64,000 bases of DNA from Pseudomonas wuhanensis (GCF_030687395.1 NZ_CP117430.1:6262001-6326000); one strand, 5' to 3'. Shown: positions 6,846-15,636, counted from the first letter of the stretch. The notes: generated from the sequence alone by a model not told the origin. Numbers and translations are program-made.

Positions 6846-7772
6846 ATGGATAGCAGAACCTTACGTAACCTCATGCGCATTGTGCAGACCGGCTCATTGT
6901 CGGCGGCGGCAGAGCGTTCCTGTTTGACCGTGCAGGCATTGGCCGCGCAGTTGAACAAGGTCGAAGAGCAGTTCGGTTTTCGGTTGTTTCGTCGCTCCAA
7001 CAAGGGGCTGACTCTGACAACGCAGGGCACGGAGCTCACGCCCTACATGGACAAAGTGTTGGTCGCCACGCGGCAACTGGAAGAAAAAGTCGCCGCGCTC
7101 AAGGTGCCTGGACAGCGCACGCTCAAGGTTGCACTTAACACCACGCTCTCGGTCGACTTCAACCGGCAAATGATCGGACGCCTCATTGAGGTTTTTCCTG
7201 ATTATCAACTGGAATTCAGCTACGCCGAGTCGATGGAAAACCTCAGCAAGTTGAAGAATGAGGACTTCGACCTCGCCGTGCTGATCGGGCCGCAGCAGCC
7301 GGGGTTACCCAGCATTGCCCTGCCCCATATACAGGTGCAGGTGGTCGGTGCTCATTGCGGTCAGGAAAACGATCCGCTGATGCTGCTCGGCAATAAGTTT
7401 CAGGTTCGTCCTGCCGACGATTGTCCGTATTCCCACAGTTTCTTGCGTTTTCTCGACGCTGGTCTTGGTAATTACGAGTCAGGCAAGCGGATGATCTATT
7501 CCTGCAGCGAGACCCTGACCCTGTCGCTGATCACGCAAATGGATGGCCTCGGCATGGTTTCCCGTGAGGCGGCCCTGCGTAATGGCTTGGCCATTTTCCC
7601 GGGTTTCGAGGATTCCCTCGAAGTGCGGTTGGCGGTCAACAACCCCGAGTTGTCGGGACAGGCTCTGAACGACGTGGTCGCTCTGTCGCTACATGAACGA
7701 TCCGAGCGCGATGTACGCAGCCGTTCCCACCGCTACGCTGAGAAAGAGGTTTTTGCTGAAATACGCACATAA
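6846..7772 (+). CDS. LysR-family transcriptional regulator
   Basis: A 308-residue LysR-type regulator. The N-terminal winged helix-turn-helix covers residues 1-60 (LRNLMRIVQTGSLSAAAERS), followed by a substrate-binding domain. The start is the ATG preceded by GAGGGC; the frame is open upstream but without similarity. Its 3' end overlaps the convergent azlD gene by 84 bp, and the last 30 residues (basic, RSRSHRYAEK) are atypical. The C-terminus may therefore be a read-through after loss of the original stop. Its position facing the dioxygenase/AzlCD operon makes that operon a plausible target, but this is inference. Confidence 0.8.
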   Translation: MDSRTLRNLMRIVQTGSLSAAAERSCLTVQALAAQLNKVEEQFGFRLFRRSNKGLTLTTQGTELTPYMDKVLVATRQLEEKVAALKVPGQRTLKVALNTTLSVDFNRQMIGRLIEVFPDYQLEFSYAESMENLSKLKNEDFDLAVLIGPQQPGLPSIALPHIQVQVVGAHCGQENDPLMLLGNKFQVRPADDCPYSHSFLRFLDAGLGNYESGKRMIYSCSETLTLSLITQMDGLGMVSREAALRNGLAIFPGFEDSLEVRLAVNNPELSGQALNDVVALSLHERSERDVRSRSHRYAEKEVFAEIRT

Positions 7773-8006
7773 CAACGTCGGAATGGCTGCATAAAATTCC
7801 GGGCGATCGAGCTGCACCTGCTGATCCTTGATCAACAGCGGCGTAAGGCTGATTGCAGCGACGATCGCCACCGGCAGGTATTCCAGCGCCCGGGCAACCA
7901 GGGGTGGCCAATGGTCAGTGCTCACCTGCAGCGGCAACGCGCGCGGCAGAAAAGTCACGGCCATCATCAGTACGACGACCAGGATCAGGAACGTTTGGTC
8001 AGGCAT
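7689..8006 (-). CDS. azlD: AzlD-family branched-chain amino acid exporter subunit
   Basis: A 105-residue hydrophobic protein with three to four membrane segments and the family block VVLMMAVTFLPRALPL near the N-terminus. AzlD is the small partner of AzlC; together they export branched-chain amino acids across the inner membrane. Its start lies 22 bp inside the end of azlC, so the two are coupled. It is the last gene of the leftward operon and overlaps the convergent LysR gene by 84 bp. Confidence 0.85.
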   Translation of the reverse strand: MPDQTFLILVVVLMMAVTFLPRALPLQVSTDHWPPLVARALEYLPVAIVAAISLTPLLIKDQQVQLDRPEFYAAIPTLLCAYFSKNLFLSVAVGTAAYIALGSFM

Positions 8007-8701
8007 ACACCCACCCCGCAGCCCACGAATGTGGCGATGAACACGTTAAAGGGTGAGCTGCCGACCAGGCTCAGGACACCCATGCAGGCGACCGCGGCCA
8101 GTGCGGCGATCAGTTTGTTGCGGGTGTTGCACAGCGATACCAGCACGTAGAGCATCATCGCGGTCAGTGCATAGTCGAGCTGGTACTTGATCAGGTGCGC
8201 CGCGTACTGCGCGCAGATTGCTCCCAGCAAACCGCCCAGTACCCACGACGTGTGGCAATACAGGTTGAAGCCAATCAGGTAGCGCACATTAACCGGCGTG
8301 CCTTTGCCCAGTTTGACGCTGTGGAAGGCGAACGATTCATCGGTCAGCCCACCGGCATAACACCAGCGCTCGAGACGACTGAGCCCCATCGCTTGAAGGG
8401 CCTTGGCCATGTAGACCGACATCAGCATGTGCCGCGCATTGATCAGAAACGTGGTGAGGATGATGGTGGTCAGCGACGCGCCGCTGGAAATCAACGCCAG
8501 GGCGGCGAACTGCGAGGCACCGGCGTAGACGAACAGGCACATCGCGACCGGCAGCCACACGGGCAACCCGGCATTGACGGCCATCAAACCGAACACAAAC
8601 GACACCGTGAAATAGCCCGCAACCACTGGGCTGGCTTCAGCGAACGTGCGTGAGGGCTGGGGCTCGACCATCAGCGGCTGGCTGCTGGACGTCTCATTCA
8701 T
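7985..8701 (-). CDS. azlC: AzlC-family branched-chain amino acid exporter subunit
   Basis: A 238-residue membrane protein with the AzlC signature: the FGLMAVNAGLPVWLPVAMCL segment, YAGASQFAAL, and NARHMLMSVYMAKAL followed by DESFAF. It has about five to six membrane spans. It works with AzlD as an amino-acid exporter. The start overlaps the upstream acetyltransferase by 4 bp (ATGA). The pairing with a free-amino-acid dioxygenase suggests that the exported compound is a hydroxylated or acetylated amino acid. Confidence 0.88.
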   Translation of the reverse strand: MNETSSSQPLMVEPQPSRTFAEASPVVAGYFTVSFVFGLMAVNAGLPVWLPVAMCLFVYAGASQFAALALISSGASLTTIILTTFLINARHMLMSVYMAKALQAMGLSRLERWCYAGGLTDESFAFHSVKLGKGTPVNVRYLIGFNLYCHTSWVLGGLLGAICAQYAAHLIKYQLDYALTAMMLYVLVSLCNTRNKLIAALAAVACMGVLSLVGSSPFNVFIATFVGCGVGVCLTKRS

Positions 8702-9144
8702 AGGTCCCTCTCAAAGGTCGTTTCGCCGCGCGGCTCACAAAAGCCCTGGGCACTCCAAAAACGTTTGCCGGCAAGGTTAGCATCGTCGACGAACAGGAAC
8801 ATCCGCAGCACACCGACCCGTTTCATGTCTGCCGACGCCGCTTCAACCAGACGTTGACCAACGCCCTGGCTGCGATAAACCGGGCTCACCGCCAGGTGAT
8901 TGATGGTGCCACGGCTGCCGAGCATGCCGCCCAACACCGCGCCAATCACTTCGCCACGGATATCGAGCGCTAGGAACGCAGCGGTGGTTTTTTGCACCAA
9001 CACACCGCGCAGGCATTTGGCGTCCTGCCATTCACAGAACGACACTTCCTCGAATTGCCGAAAGAAGCGCTCCAGGCGTTGGGCATCCTTGGCCGTCGCG
9101 CGCTGCAGCATCACCGGTGCAGGGCACTCGGCGATGTGCAGCAT
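8698..9144 (-). CDS. GNAT-family N-acetyltransferase
   Basis: A 148-residue GNAT enzyme. The acetyl-CoA loop SQGVGQRLVEAA (about residues 92-103) follows the LAVSPVYR strand, as in the family. The frame is open well upstream, but that part overlaps the dioxygenase gene in another frame and is not GNAT-like. The start is therefore placed at the ATG at 9144, 13 bp after the dioxygenase stop. Ribosome-site similarity is weak there, so coupling to the upstream gene is likely. It lies between the dioxygenase and azlC in one operon. The acceptor is presumably a small amine or amino acid. Confidence 0.82.
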   Translation of the reverse strand: MLHIAECPAPVMLQRATAKDAQRLERFFRQFEEVSFCEWQDAKCLRGVLVQKTTAAFLALDIRGEVIGAVLGGMLGSRGTINHLAVSPVYRSQGVGQRLVEAASADMKRVGVLRMFLFVDDANLAGKRFWSAQGFCEPRGETTFERDL

Positions 9145-9157
9145 GGGGTCTAGCTGT

Positions 9158-9904
9158 TCAGCGAACAATGTCGAAAGCGGTCCCGGGCCGCGAGAAGGAA
9201 ATGGCCAGAATCTGCCGATAGGCCATTTCGTGAGCGTGGGTGTTGCGTGCCGGTGACACGTAGTGACGCATGTCGCGATCGAGGAAGTAGGTGGTGTCGA
9301 GGATTTCCAGATAAGTCGTCGCCGCCAGTTGTTCCTCTTGGGCCGAATACAAACGGCTCTCCGCCCCATCCACGTTGTTGCGGCCCCAGAAATGCACACC
9401 GCTGAACGGATAACCGTCGCAGTGAATACCTTCCGGGGTAATTTCCAGTTGCTTGCCCGGCTTGATCTCGATGCGGATCTGATGGATCTGGCATTGCCAG
9501 ATTTCGTCGTGCAACTCCGGCGGCAATACGTGTTTGTACACCTCGAAATCCGCATCGATGAGGCTGCGCATCACCGGCGAATTGATGACTTCATTGGAGA
9601 AGTCCTGGAAGTGCCGCTCCAGTCCGCCGACATAGCTGTTGTTGGCCTTCGATTGCACGTAGGCGCGGTGTTCCAGCTGCTTCAAGTCTCGGGTGACCGG
9701 GTTGTATTCGAAGTCGCTGTAACGACGGAAACGCATGCCCGCATCGGCTTGGCCGTAATAACTGTCCGGCTCCATGCTTTCCCAACTTTTGGTCAATCTG
9801 ACGAAGTCGGAAAAATGACCGAAGAGATTGAAGTCGGCTCCCTTGACGTTGACATACTTGTCGCGCCGGAGCGATTCGCCAACTTCTCTGTTCAAAACGA
9901 TCAT
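9158..9904 (-). CDS. 2-oxoglutarate/Fe(II) dioxygenase of the isoleucine-dioxygenase type (PF10014)
   Basis: A 248-residue protein of the family that includes the Bacillus L-isoleucine 4-hydroxylase. The metal triad is visible as H161-x-D163 in GIHCDGYPFSGVHFWGRNN, with the distal His probably H214 in RHYVSPA. R230 in RQILAISF is a candidate 2-oxoglutarate ligand. The family hydroxylates free aliphatic amino acids using O2 and 2-oxoglutarate in the cytoplasm. It heads the leftward operon dioxygenase-GNAT-azlC-azlD. The amino-acid substrate cannot be read from the sequence. Confidence 0.83.
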   Translation of the reverse strand: MIVLNREVGESLRRDKYVNVKGADFNLFGHFSDFVRLTKSWESMEPDSYYGQADAGMRFRRYSDFEYNPVTRDLKQLEHRAYVQSKANNSYVGGLERHFQDFSNEVINSPVMRSLIDADFEVYKHVLPPELHDEIWQCQIHQIRIEIKPGKQLEITPEGIHCDGYPFSGVHFWGRNNVDGAESRLYSAQEEQLAATTYLEILDTTYFLDRDMRHYVSPARNTHAHEMAYRQILAISFSRPGTAFDIVR

Positions 9905-10080
9905 TACTAGGTCTCCACTGCATTTAGCGGCTTAATCTAGTAGGTGCTGGATTTGCGGCCCATGAGAAAGAATTTCAGGCATATCAAGCGTTGATTGAAA
10001 CGCGGTATGAAGTTGCTTTAATTCGACTTTTTACGATCGAAAACAGCCATTTTTCGTATTTTCTTACGGTCACGAGGCGA

Positions 10081-10109
10081 AAAAAACCCCGAACCAGTCG
10101 GGGTTTTTA
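10081..10109 (-). terminator. Terminator of the OprD-type porin gene
   Basis: The hairpin AAACCCCGA / TCGGGGTTT lies 27 bp past the porin stop codon. Read on the minus strand it is followed by a run of seven T. Confidence 0.85.
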
Positions 10110-10135
10110 TTGAGTTTGAACAACTCAGCCGATCA

Positions 10136-11422
10136 TCAGAAGATGTTGATCGGGTAATCCACGAACACGCGCAGTTCGTTGCCGCTGACGTTGTACTCGC
10201 TGGATTTCTGCGACACACGCAGGATCGAGCTGCGTACCTTCACGCTCAGGTCCTTGGCCGGGCCACTTTGCACGACGTACTTGAACTGGTTGAAGATCTC
10301 GCGCTCAGTGCCACCTTCGCTGGTGGAGGTGGTGATGTTGTCACCGCGCACATAGGCAAAGTTGTAGCTCAGGCCCGGAATGCCGAAGGTGCCGAAGTCC
10401 AGACCGTAGCCCAACTGCCAGCTGCGTTCGTCTTCGGCGTTGAAGTCGGACCAGTAGGAGTTCGCCAGGTAGATGGTGTTACCGCCGTCGCCGACGCGAC
10501 CTTGATCCTTTTGGTAGCCGCCGTAGGCGTAGCCCAGGTTGCTGTCGCCGGTGCTGCGTTGGTGAGCGAGGGTGAACGAGTGCGGGCCGGTGGCGAAGGT
10601 CGCTGCCAGGCTCCAGATCTTGTTGTCATCGCCGGTGGCGCCGCTTTTGCGGACGTAGGAATCGTCCAGCTTGGTGCGATAGCCATTGAAGTCCAGGGTC
10701 AGGGACTGATCCTTGTCGATCGGGAACACGTAGTTGGCGTTCACGTATTGCTTCTTCAGCACGTCTTCGACGTCGGACGCGTACAGCGCAGCCTTGAACT
10801 GTTCGGTGAACTGGTAGCTACCGCCCAATACGTTGATCGACTTCAAGCCACCGCTGTCACGACCTTCAGCACTTTTGCGCGATTCGGCGGTGAAGCGACC
10901 GGCGTTCAACTCCAGGCCTTTGATCTCCCTGGAGGTGATCAGGGTGCCGGTGTAGCTTTCCGGCAGCAGGCGGGAGTTGTCGTAGTTCAACACCGGCAAG
11001 GCCGGCATCTGGTCGCCATAGGTCAGCGTGGTGCTGGAGAGACGGAACTTGACTGCCGCACCGCCCTTGGACAAGTCGTCAGCTGCACTGCCGCTGTCGC
11101 CCTGTTTGAAGAAGTCGATACCACCGGCACCGCTGCGGCCCTTGCCGCCATCCAGACGCAGTGCGTACAGACCGAAGGCATCCACACCGACACCGACGGT
11201 GCCCTGGGTGAAGCCGGACGAGAAAGTACCGATGGCCGCTTGGCCCCATTCGGCTTTGTCCTCGTTGCCGTCTTTATAGTCACGATTGATATAGGCGTTG
11301 CGCAGCAGCACTTTGAGGCTGCTGTCTTCAACAAAACCCTTGGACTCGGCCTGGTCGTTAGCCATGGCCTGTGTAGCGCTCAACATCCCCAGTGCGATCA
11401 GGCTGATTCGCTTGTTCAACAT
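10136..11422 (-). CDS. OprD-family outer-membrane porin
   Basis: A 428-residue outer-membrane beta-barrel protein. A cleavable signal peptide (about 21 residues, ending TQAMA) is followed by the OprD-type opening KGFVEDSSLKVLLRNAYINR. Repeated amphipathic strands follow, and the terminal residue is Phe (PINIF). The length is within the usual 410-450. OprD porins are narrow substrate channels for basic amino acids, carboxylates or aromatics; the specificity of this one is not evident. It is monocistronic, with its own terminator. Confidence 0.9.
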   Translation of the reverse strand: MLNKRISLIALGMLSATQAMANDQAESKGFVEDSSLKVLLRNAYINRDYKDGNEDKAEWGQAAIGTFSSGFTQGTVGVGVDAFGLYALRLDGGKGRSGAGGIDFFKQGDSGSAADDLSKGGAAVKFRLSSTTLTYGDQMPALPVLNYDNSRLLPESYTGTLITSREIKGLELNAGRFTAESRKSAEGRDSGGLKSINVLGGSYQFTEQFKAALYASDVEDVLKKQYVNANYVFPIDKDQSLTLDFNGYRTKLDDSYVRKSGATGDDNKIWSLAATFATGPHSFTLAHQRSTGDSNLGYAYGGYQKDQGRVGDGGNTIYLANSYWSDFNAEDERSWQLGYGLDFGTFGIPGLSYNFAYVRGDNITTSTSEGGTEREIFNQFKYVVQSGPAKDLSVKVRSSILRVSQKSSEYNVSGNELRVFVDYPINIF

Positions 11423-11504
11423 GTTATTTTCCTTATTACGGGTTGATACGCGCTGTGCCGAACCACTGAAATGGCGCTATCGCGCTCTTTTTTCACCCAA
11501 AAAC

Positions 11505-11543
11505 AAAAAGGCCCGCCCACGAAAATTCGCGGCGGGCCTTTTA
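11505..11543 (-). terminator. Terminator of the DsbA/SnoaL operon
   Basis: AAAAGGCCCGCC / GGCGGGCCTTTT with a loop containing AAAATTC, and a T-rich tail on the minus strand. It lies about 115 bp beyond the end of the SnoaL-like gene. Confidence 0.8.
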
Positions 11544-11657
11544 TTGTTTTGTAAGTCATGGCGGTTAGCCACAGGCGTTGGGCGCATCCTATCTGCGCCT
11601 TTAATAAGGTGTCAATTTCATGAATCGTCTGTGAATAGGCGAAAATCGTCTAAGAAA

Positions 11658-12053
11658 TCACTTGTCAGCGATAGCCAATTGCACGGTGTGGCTGTCGACG
11701 AATTGTTCGAAATGCGTGACTTTGCCGTCGGCCAGGGTCCACAAGTGAGCGACCCGAGCATTCATCGGGCGGCCGGTGACTTTGTAGATTCCGCTGTAAT
11801 TGCCGTAGGCAAACACCTTGTCGCCCTGTGCGACGTAGTTCTCGACCTTGAACTGAAAATCTTCCCACTCGGTGGCCAGACGCTTGAAGACGTTTTCGAC
11901 GATAGCGTCAAAACCGACATAGGTCCCGGCGTACGGAAAACCTGCGGCCTCAGTCCAGCGAGCGTCATCGGCCAGCGCCGCGGCGGTGTTGCGAGCGTTC
12001 TCCTGGGAGTTGGCGCCTTCGTAGGTGCTTTTGATCAGGCTCAGGTTATCCAT
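11658..12053 (-). CDS. SnoaL/NTF2-like small enzyme or binding protein
   Basis: A 131-residue protein with the cone-shaped NTF2-like fold. The N-terminal helix is LIKSTYEGANSQ, and the region FPYAGTYVGFDAIVENVFKR is followed by the curved-sheet strands VFAYGNYSG and HLWTLADGKVTHFEQFVDS. This is the ketosteroid-isomerase-like superfamily. The start is the ATG at 12053 with TGGAGT upstream; the longer open frame overlaps the preceding gene. It is the second gene after a DsbA-like gene (gap 17 bp). The substrate is unknown. Confidence 0.8.
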   Translation of the reverse strand: MDNLSLIKSTYEGANSQENARNTAAALADDARWTEAAGFPYAGTYVGFDAIVENVFKRLATEWEDFQFKVENYVAQGDKVFAYGNYSGIYKVTGRPMNARVAHLWTLADGKVTHFEQFVDSHTVQLAIADK

Positions 12054-12070
12054 GGTGACTCCAGGTGAAT

Positions 12071-12742
12071 TCAATGGGCGCAGCCGTCGAGGCCACAGGC
12101 TTGAAACGCGTGTGAAGACTCTTTTGCCGTAAGTGACTGGCTCAACCAGTGGGCGAAGGCTTGCGGCTTGCCGAGCCACGGGCCGATGTCGACCAGGATG
12201 AACTGGCCATCCTGTTCCAGCGCGAAGGTCGGGAAACCCTGACCGCCGACCTTGGCCAAGAGTGCGCGGCTGTCTTTGATATGGCGATCAGTGTCAGCTT
12301 CATTAAACGCCTGTTGGAAGGCTTCGGGCTCAAGACCTATTTGTGTGGCGAGTTCCAGCAGCACGGTGTTATCAGCAATGCGTCGACCTTCCACGTAATG
12401 AGCCGCCTGCAGACGCCCCAGCAATTCAAGACCGCGCTCTGCGATCTGCTCGGCTGCCAGCACGGCGGCAATCGGCGGCGCGGAATCGAACACCGCCGTC
12501 TCATCGCGCAGCAGACCCTCAAAATACGCCTCACCAAACGGCTGACCGGTGTACTCGGCGATGCGTCGGTCATGGGGCATGACGTAATTGCGCAGTTGTG
12601 GCGAAACGGTCTGGCGGTTGGCGCCGGTCATCATGCCGCCACCGTGGGCGATCACTGGCAATACGGCTTGGGCAGCCTGGACCAATGGTTTGGCGCCGTA
12701 ACACCAGCCGCACAAAGGGTCGTAAATGTAGTGAAGGATCAT
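12071..12742 (-). CDS. DsbA-family oxidoreductase, cytoplasmic
   Basis: A 223-residue thioredoxin-fold protein with the motif CGWC at residues 11-14 in the opening MILHYIYDPLCGWC, and no signal peptide. The GGGMMTG turn and the conserved GQGFPTFAL strand, with the cis-proline near residue 170, identify the DsbA/YwbO-like branch. It ends with an additional CGLDGCAH tail that could bind metal. It is probably a cytoplasmic thiol-disulfide oxidoreductase and is co-transcribed with the NTF2-like gene. Confidence 0.82.
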   Translation of the reverse strand: MILHYIYDPLCGWCYGAKPLVQAAQAVLPVIAHGGGMMTGANRQTVSPQLRNYVMPHDRRIAEYTGQPFGEAYFEGLLRDETAVFDSAPPIAAVLAAEQIAERGLELLGRLQAAHYVEGRRIADNTVLLELATQIGLEPEAFQQAFNEADTDRHIKDSRALLAKVGGQGFPTFALEQDGQFILVDIGPWLGKPQAFAHWLSQSLTAKESSHAFQACGLDGCAH

Positions 12743-12935
12743 GGGAAGACTCCGGCAACAAAGTAGGAAAACTCAATGTCGGCAGATTAATCCCCAGACA
12801 GTTTCGGAAAAACGCTGGAATGGTTTTCAGTCTGTTTCATGAATCGGTCGAATACACCTCCAATACTTTCGTATCAATCACGACACAACTTGAAACAATC
12901 AAACGCAGGAACCGTTCAAGAATAATTAACGGAAG

Positions 12936-12958
12936 CAAATAACAAGCATTACCATTCG
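12936..12958. promoter_or_regulatory. Candidate Fur box upstream of the TonB-dependent receptor
   Basis: The AT-rich imperfect palindrome AAATAACAAGCATTACCATT lies about 40 bp before the receptor start. It resembles Pseudomonas Fur sites with several mismatches to the 19-bp consensus. Iron control of the receptor is expected; the exact site is tentative. Confidence 0.35.
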
Positions 12959-12996
12959 CGCCCTCGAATTTCTCTACCCTTCCGGATGCGCTTCAG

Positions 12997-15090
12997 ATGC
13001 CTGCCCCCTTCCGCCTTACGCCCGTCACCCTTGGGCTTTCTGCTTTCCTGTCTGCGGGTTTTACCTGCGCCGCCACAACCGTTTTACCCGAGACCTCGAT
13101 CAGCGCCGAAGCACAAGCTGACGATCCACGCGTAAAGGAAACCAGCACTGCCACTCGCACGGCTACACCGGTGCGTTACGTGCCGCAGGCCATCGATTCG
13201 GTAAAAACAGCGAACGTCGTAGATTACGGCACCAACGATCTGGGCACGGCACTCAGCGGCATTCCCAACGTCAGCAGTGGCGCCGATACCCGCTTCGACA
13301 GCCTGCGCATCCGTGGTTTCGACGCCAGCAACGACTTCTACCTCGACGGCATTCGTGACGACAGTCAGTACGTGCGCGACTTGCACAACATCGAACGCAT
13401 CGAAGTCCTTAAAGGCCCCGCCGCTGTGTTGTATGGCCGTGGCAGCCAGGGCGGGATCGTCAACCGGGTCAGCAAGCTTCCGGAGTTCGGCCGCCGTTCG
13501 ACCCTTGAAGCCCAAGGCGGCAGCGACGATCTGCGCAGCCTGTATGCCGACCTCAGCACCGACCCGAGCGAGAACATCAGCCTGCGCCTGAACATGGGCA
13601 ACATGGACCAGAACAGCTTTCGCGATGGCGTCAGTGGCAATCGCCAACTGTTCGCGCCGTCCATGAGCTGGCAACTGACGCCCGACCTCAATTGGCTGGT
13701 GCAGTACGAATACAGCCGCTACAACCGTACGCCGGATCGCGGCATTCCCGGGGTCAACGGGCGCCCGGCGGACGTAGGACGGGACACGACCTACGGCAGC
13801 GAGCACGATTTCATCGACGACAAATCACAATCCCTGCGTTCGAAACTCAGCTATGAACTCAGCGACAACTGGCAGCTGCGTCATACCCTGGGTGTGTTCA
13901 AGCTCAACAGCGATTTCGACAACACCTACCTGACCGGTTATACCCCCGCGACCAACAAGGTCACACGCCAGCACTGGCAGCAGGACCTCACCACCCGCAA
14001 CGTCTATAACAACGTCGAACTGGAAGGCGGCTTCGACACCTTCGGCCTGGAGCATCGCCTGCTGACCGGCATCGAGATCGGCAGCCAGCGTCGCGATCCG
14101 ACGTTGTATAACGCAGCAACCTCCGGGCGCGGTAGTTCGCCGGTACCGGCGCTGGATCTGTACAACCCAAATCGCGACTTGCGCCATACCGGACGCATGC
14201 AGGTGTCGAGCAGCACCCACACCGAAGTCGAAAGCCGTGCGGTGTACGTGCAAGATCAACTGCGTCTGAATGATCAATGGCAGCTGCTCGCCGGTTTGCG
14301 CTATGACACCTTTGATATCGAGTCGACCAACAAGCTGCGGGGCATTTCCGAAGATCGTGACAGCCACAGCACCAGCCCACGGGTAGGCGTGGTCTGGACG
14401 CCGCTGCAGAATCATTCCTTCTACGCGTCCTGGACCAAGACCTTTTCCCCGGTCGGTGGCGGCTTGATCGGCATCACCCCAGGCGCGGCCGGCAACAGCA
14501 ACGACCTGAGCCCCGAGCTGACCAAGCAGAAGGAGATCGGCGTGAAGAGCGACTGGCTCGACGATCGCCTGAGCACTACGCTGGCGATCTATGAGCTGGA
14601 ACTTTACAACCGTCGCACCAGCGACCCGAACGATCCGACCGTGACCCTGCTCACCGGCGTGCAACGTTCCCGCGGAATCGAGCTGACCGGTACCGGCAAG
14701 ATCGCTGGCAACTGGTACGTGCGCGGTGGCGTGGGCGTGCAGGACGCAACGGTCGAGAAGGACAACAACGGCTTCGAAGGCAAACGCATCAGCAACGTCG
14801 CCAAACACAACGGCAGCCTGTTCCTGACCTGGAAACCGGAAATGGGCTGGTACGCCGAAACCGGTTTGACCCTGGTGGGTCAACGTTACGCCGACAACCT
14901 CAACACCACCGTGCTGCCAGGCTATGGCCGTTGGGATGCATTGGCCGGGTTCCGGCAGAAAGATTGGGATTTGCGAGCGGCACTGAACAATATCACCGAT
15001 CGCGAGTATTTCTCCTCGGCCACCAGTGCGGCACAGATTCAACCAGGCGCACCACGGAGCCTGGTGGTGACCGGGACTTACAGCTTCTAA
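12997..15090 (+). CDS. TonB-dependent siderophore receptor (catecholate/Fiu-like)
   Basis: A 697-residue outer-membrane receptor. It has a signal peptide of about 25 residues (SAGFTCAA), a plug domain with the hallmark stretch RGFDASNDFYLDGIRDD, and IERIEVLKGPAAVLYGRGSQ. A 22-strand barrel follows, ending in Phe (VVTGTYSF). It takes up a ferric siderophore using TonB-ExbBD energy. There is no N-terminal signalling extension, so it is not a FecA/FpvA-type transducer. No siderophore biosynthesis genes are nearby. A possible Fur box lies upstream. Which siderophore it binds is unknown. Confidence 0.92.
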   Translation: MPAPFRLTPVTLGLSAFLSAGFTCAATTVLPETSISAEAQADDPRVKETSTATRTATPVRYVPQAIDSVKTANVVDYGTNDLGTALSGIPNVSSGADTRFDSLRIRGFDASNDFYLDGIRDDSQYVRDLHNIERIEVLKGPAAVLYGRGSQGGIVNRVSKLPEFGRRSTLEAQGGSDDLRSLYADLSTDPSENISLRLNMGNMDQNSFRDGVSGNRQLFAPSMSWQLTPDLNWLVQYEYSRYNRTPDRGIPGVNGRPADVGRDTTYGSEHDFIDDKSQSLRSKLSYELSDNWQLRHTLGVFKLNSDFDNTYLTGYTPATNKVTRQHWQQDLTTRNVYNNVELEGGFDTFGLEHRLLTGIEIGSQRRDPTLYNAATSGRGSSPVPALDLYNPNRDLRHTGRMQVSSSTHTEVESRAVYVQDQLRLNDQWQLLAGLRYDTFDIESTNKLRGISEDRDSHSTSPRVGVVWTPLQNHSFYASWTKTFSPVGGGLIGITPGAAGNSNDLSPELTKQKEIGVKSDWLDDRLSTTLAIYELELYNRRTSDPNDPTVTLLTGVQRSRGIELTGTGKIAGNWYVRGGVGVQDATVEKDNNGFEGKRISNVAKHNGSLFLTWKPEMGWYAETGLTLVGQRYADNLNTTVLPGYGRWDALAGFRQKDWDLRAALNNITDREYFSSATSAAQIQPGAPRSLVVTGTYSF

Positions 15091-15102
15091 AGCTACCACC
15101 GG

Positions 15103-15211
15103 TTGATCGTTCCCACGCTCTGCGTGGGAATGCAGCCAGGGACGCTCTGCGTCCCCTATGGACGCGGAGCGTCCGGTGAGGCATTCCCACGCAGAGCGTG
15201 GGAACGATCAA
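15103..15211. repeat. Palindromic repeat, family A, copy 1
   Basis: A 109-bp element with inverted ends TTGATCGTTCCCACGC / GCGTGGGAACGATCAA and internal inverted GGACGC blocks. Related copies are at 25405, 34027, 37597, 39662 (half) and 52663. It sits just after the receptor gene. Confidence 0.9.
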
Positions 15212-15231
15212 CCATAAAGACCTTCACCCAT

Positions 15232-15263
15232 AAAAAAGCGCCGCCTTCCCGGCAGCGCTTTTA
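15232..15263 (-). terminator. Bidirectional terminator
   Basis: AAAAGCGCCGCC / GGCAGCGCTTTT flanked by A and T runs. It can serve the rightward receptor gene and the leftward small gene ending at 15284. Confidence 0.75.
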
Positions 15264-15283
15264 TCAATCCGTTGTTTTTCTTC

Positions 15284-15496
15284 TTATCCTTCCATCACAT
15301 CCCACAGTGCTTCCAGTTCCGCCTCGCTGAATAAACCAGCGGGGTAGCGCTCGATCATCGTCCGGCGCGGATCAGGTTCCCTGATCTGACGCGTTCCATT
15401 GGACTTCAACCACTGCGCCAAGACCTGGAGCGACTCGCTGTTAACTGCCAGGGGATGCAGTGCCCGCTCGCTCACGACGTTCATTTCGGCGTTCAT
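15284..15496 (-). CDS. Small hypothetical protein (70 aa)
   Basis: A 70-residue polar protein. No domain is recognised; the C-terminal part PRRTMIERYPAGLFSEAELEALWDVMEG looks like a short amphipathic helical hairpin. The ATG at 15496 is preceded by a GGAGAG ribosome site. The frame continues upstream to a TTG at 15538, which has no such site. It lies between two terminators, so it is an independent transcription unit. Function is unknown. Confidence 0.55.
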   Translation of the reverse strand: MNAEMNVVSERALHPLAVNSESLQVLAQWLKSNGTRQIREPDPRRTMIERYPAGLFSEAELEALWDVMEG

Positions 15497-15636
15497 CTCA
15501 GCGCTCTCTCCTGGTTTGTGAGCGGCTAACTTATCCAAGGTTTATGACAGAACATCGAAGTTCTCTCCCTCCCCATGTTGCGCCATCGAAGATACAAGAG
15601 CTGTGCCAATGTTTTCGAAGTGTCGACAAGTGGATA

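Noticed and set aside
10268..11446. 392-codon open frame opposite the OprD porin
   Set aside because: Shadow frame rich in Val/Ala/Gly repeats; the porin has a signal peptide, a C-terminal Phe and its own terminator.
13825..15099. 424-codon open frame on the minus strand opposite the TonB-dependent receptor
   Set aside because: It mirrors the receptor codons; the plus-strand frame has signal peptide, plug and barrel motifs, and the antisense product shows none.
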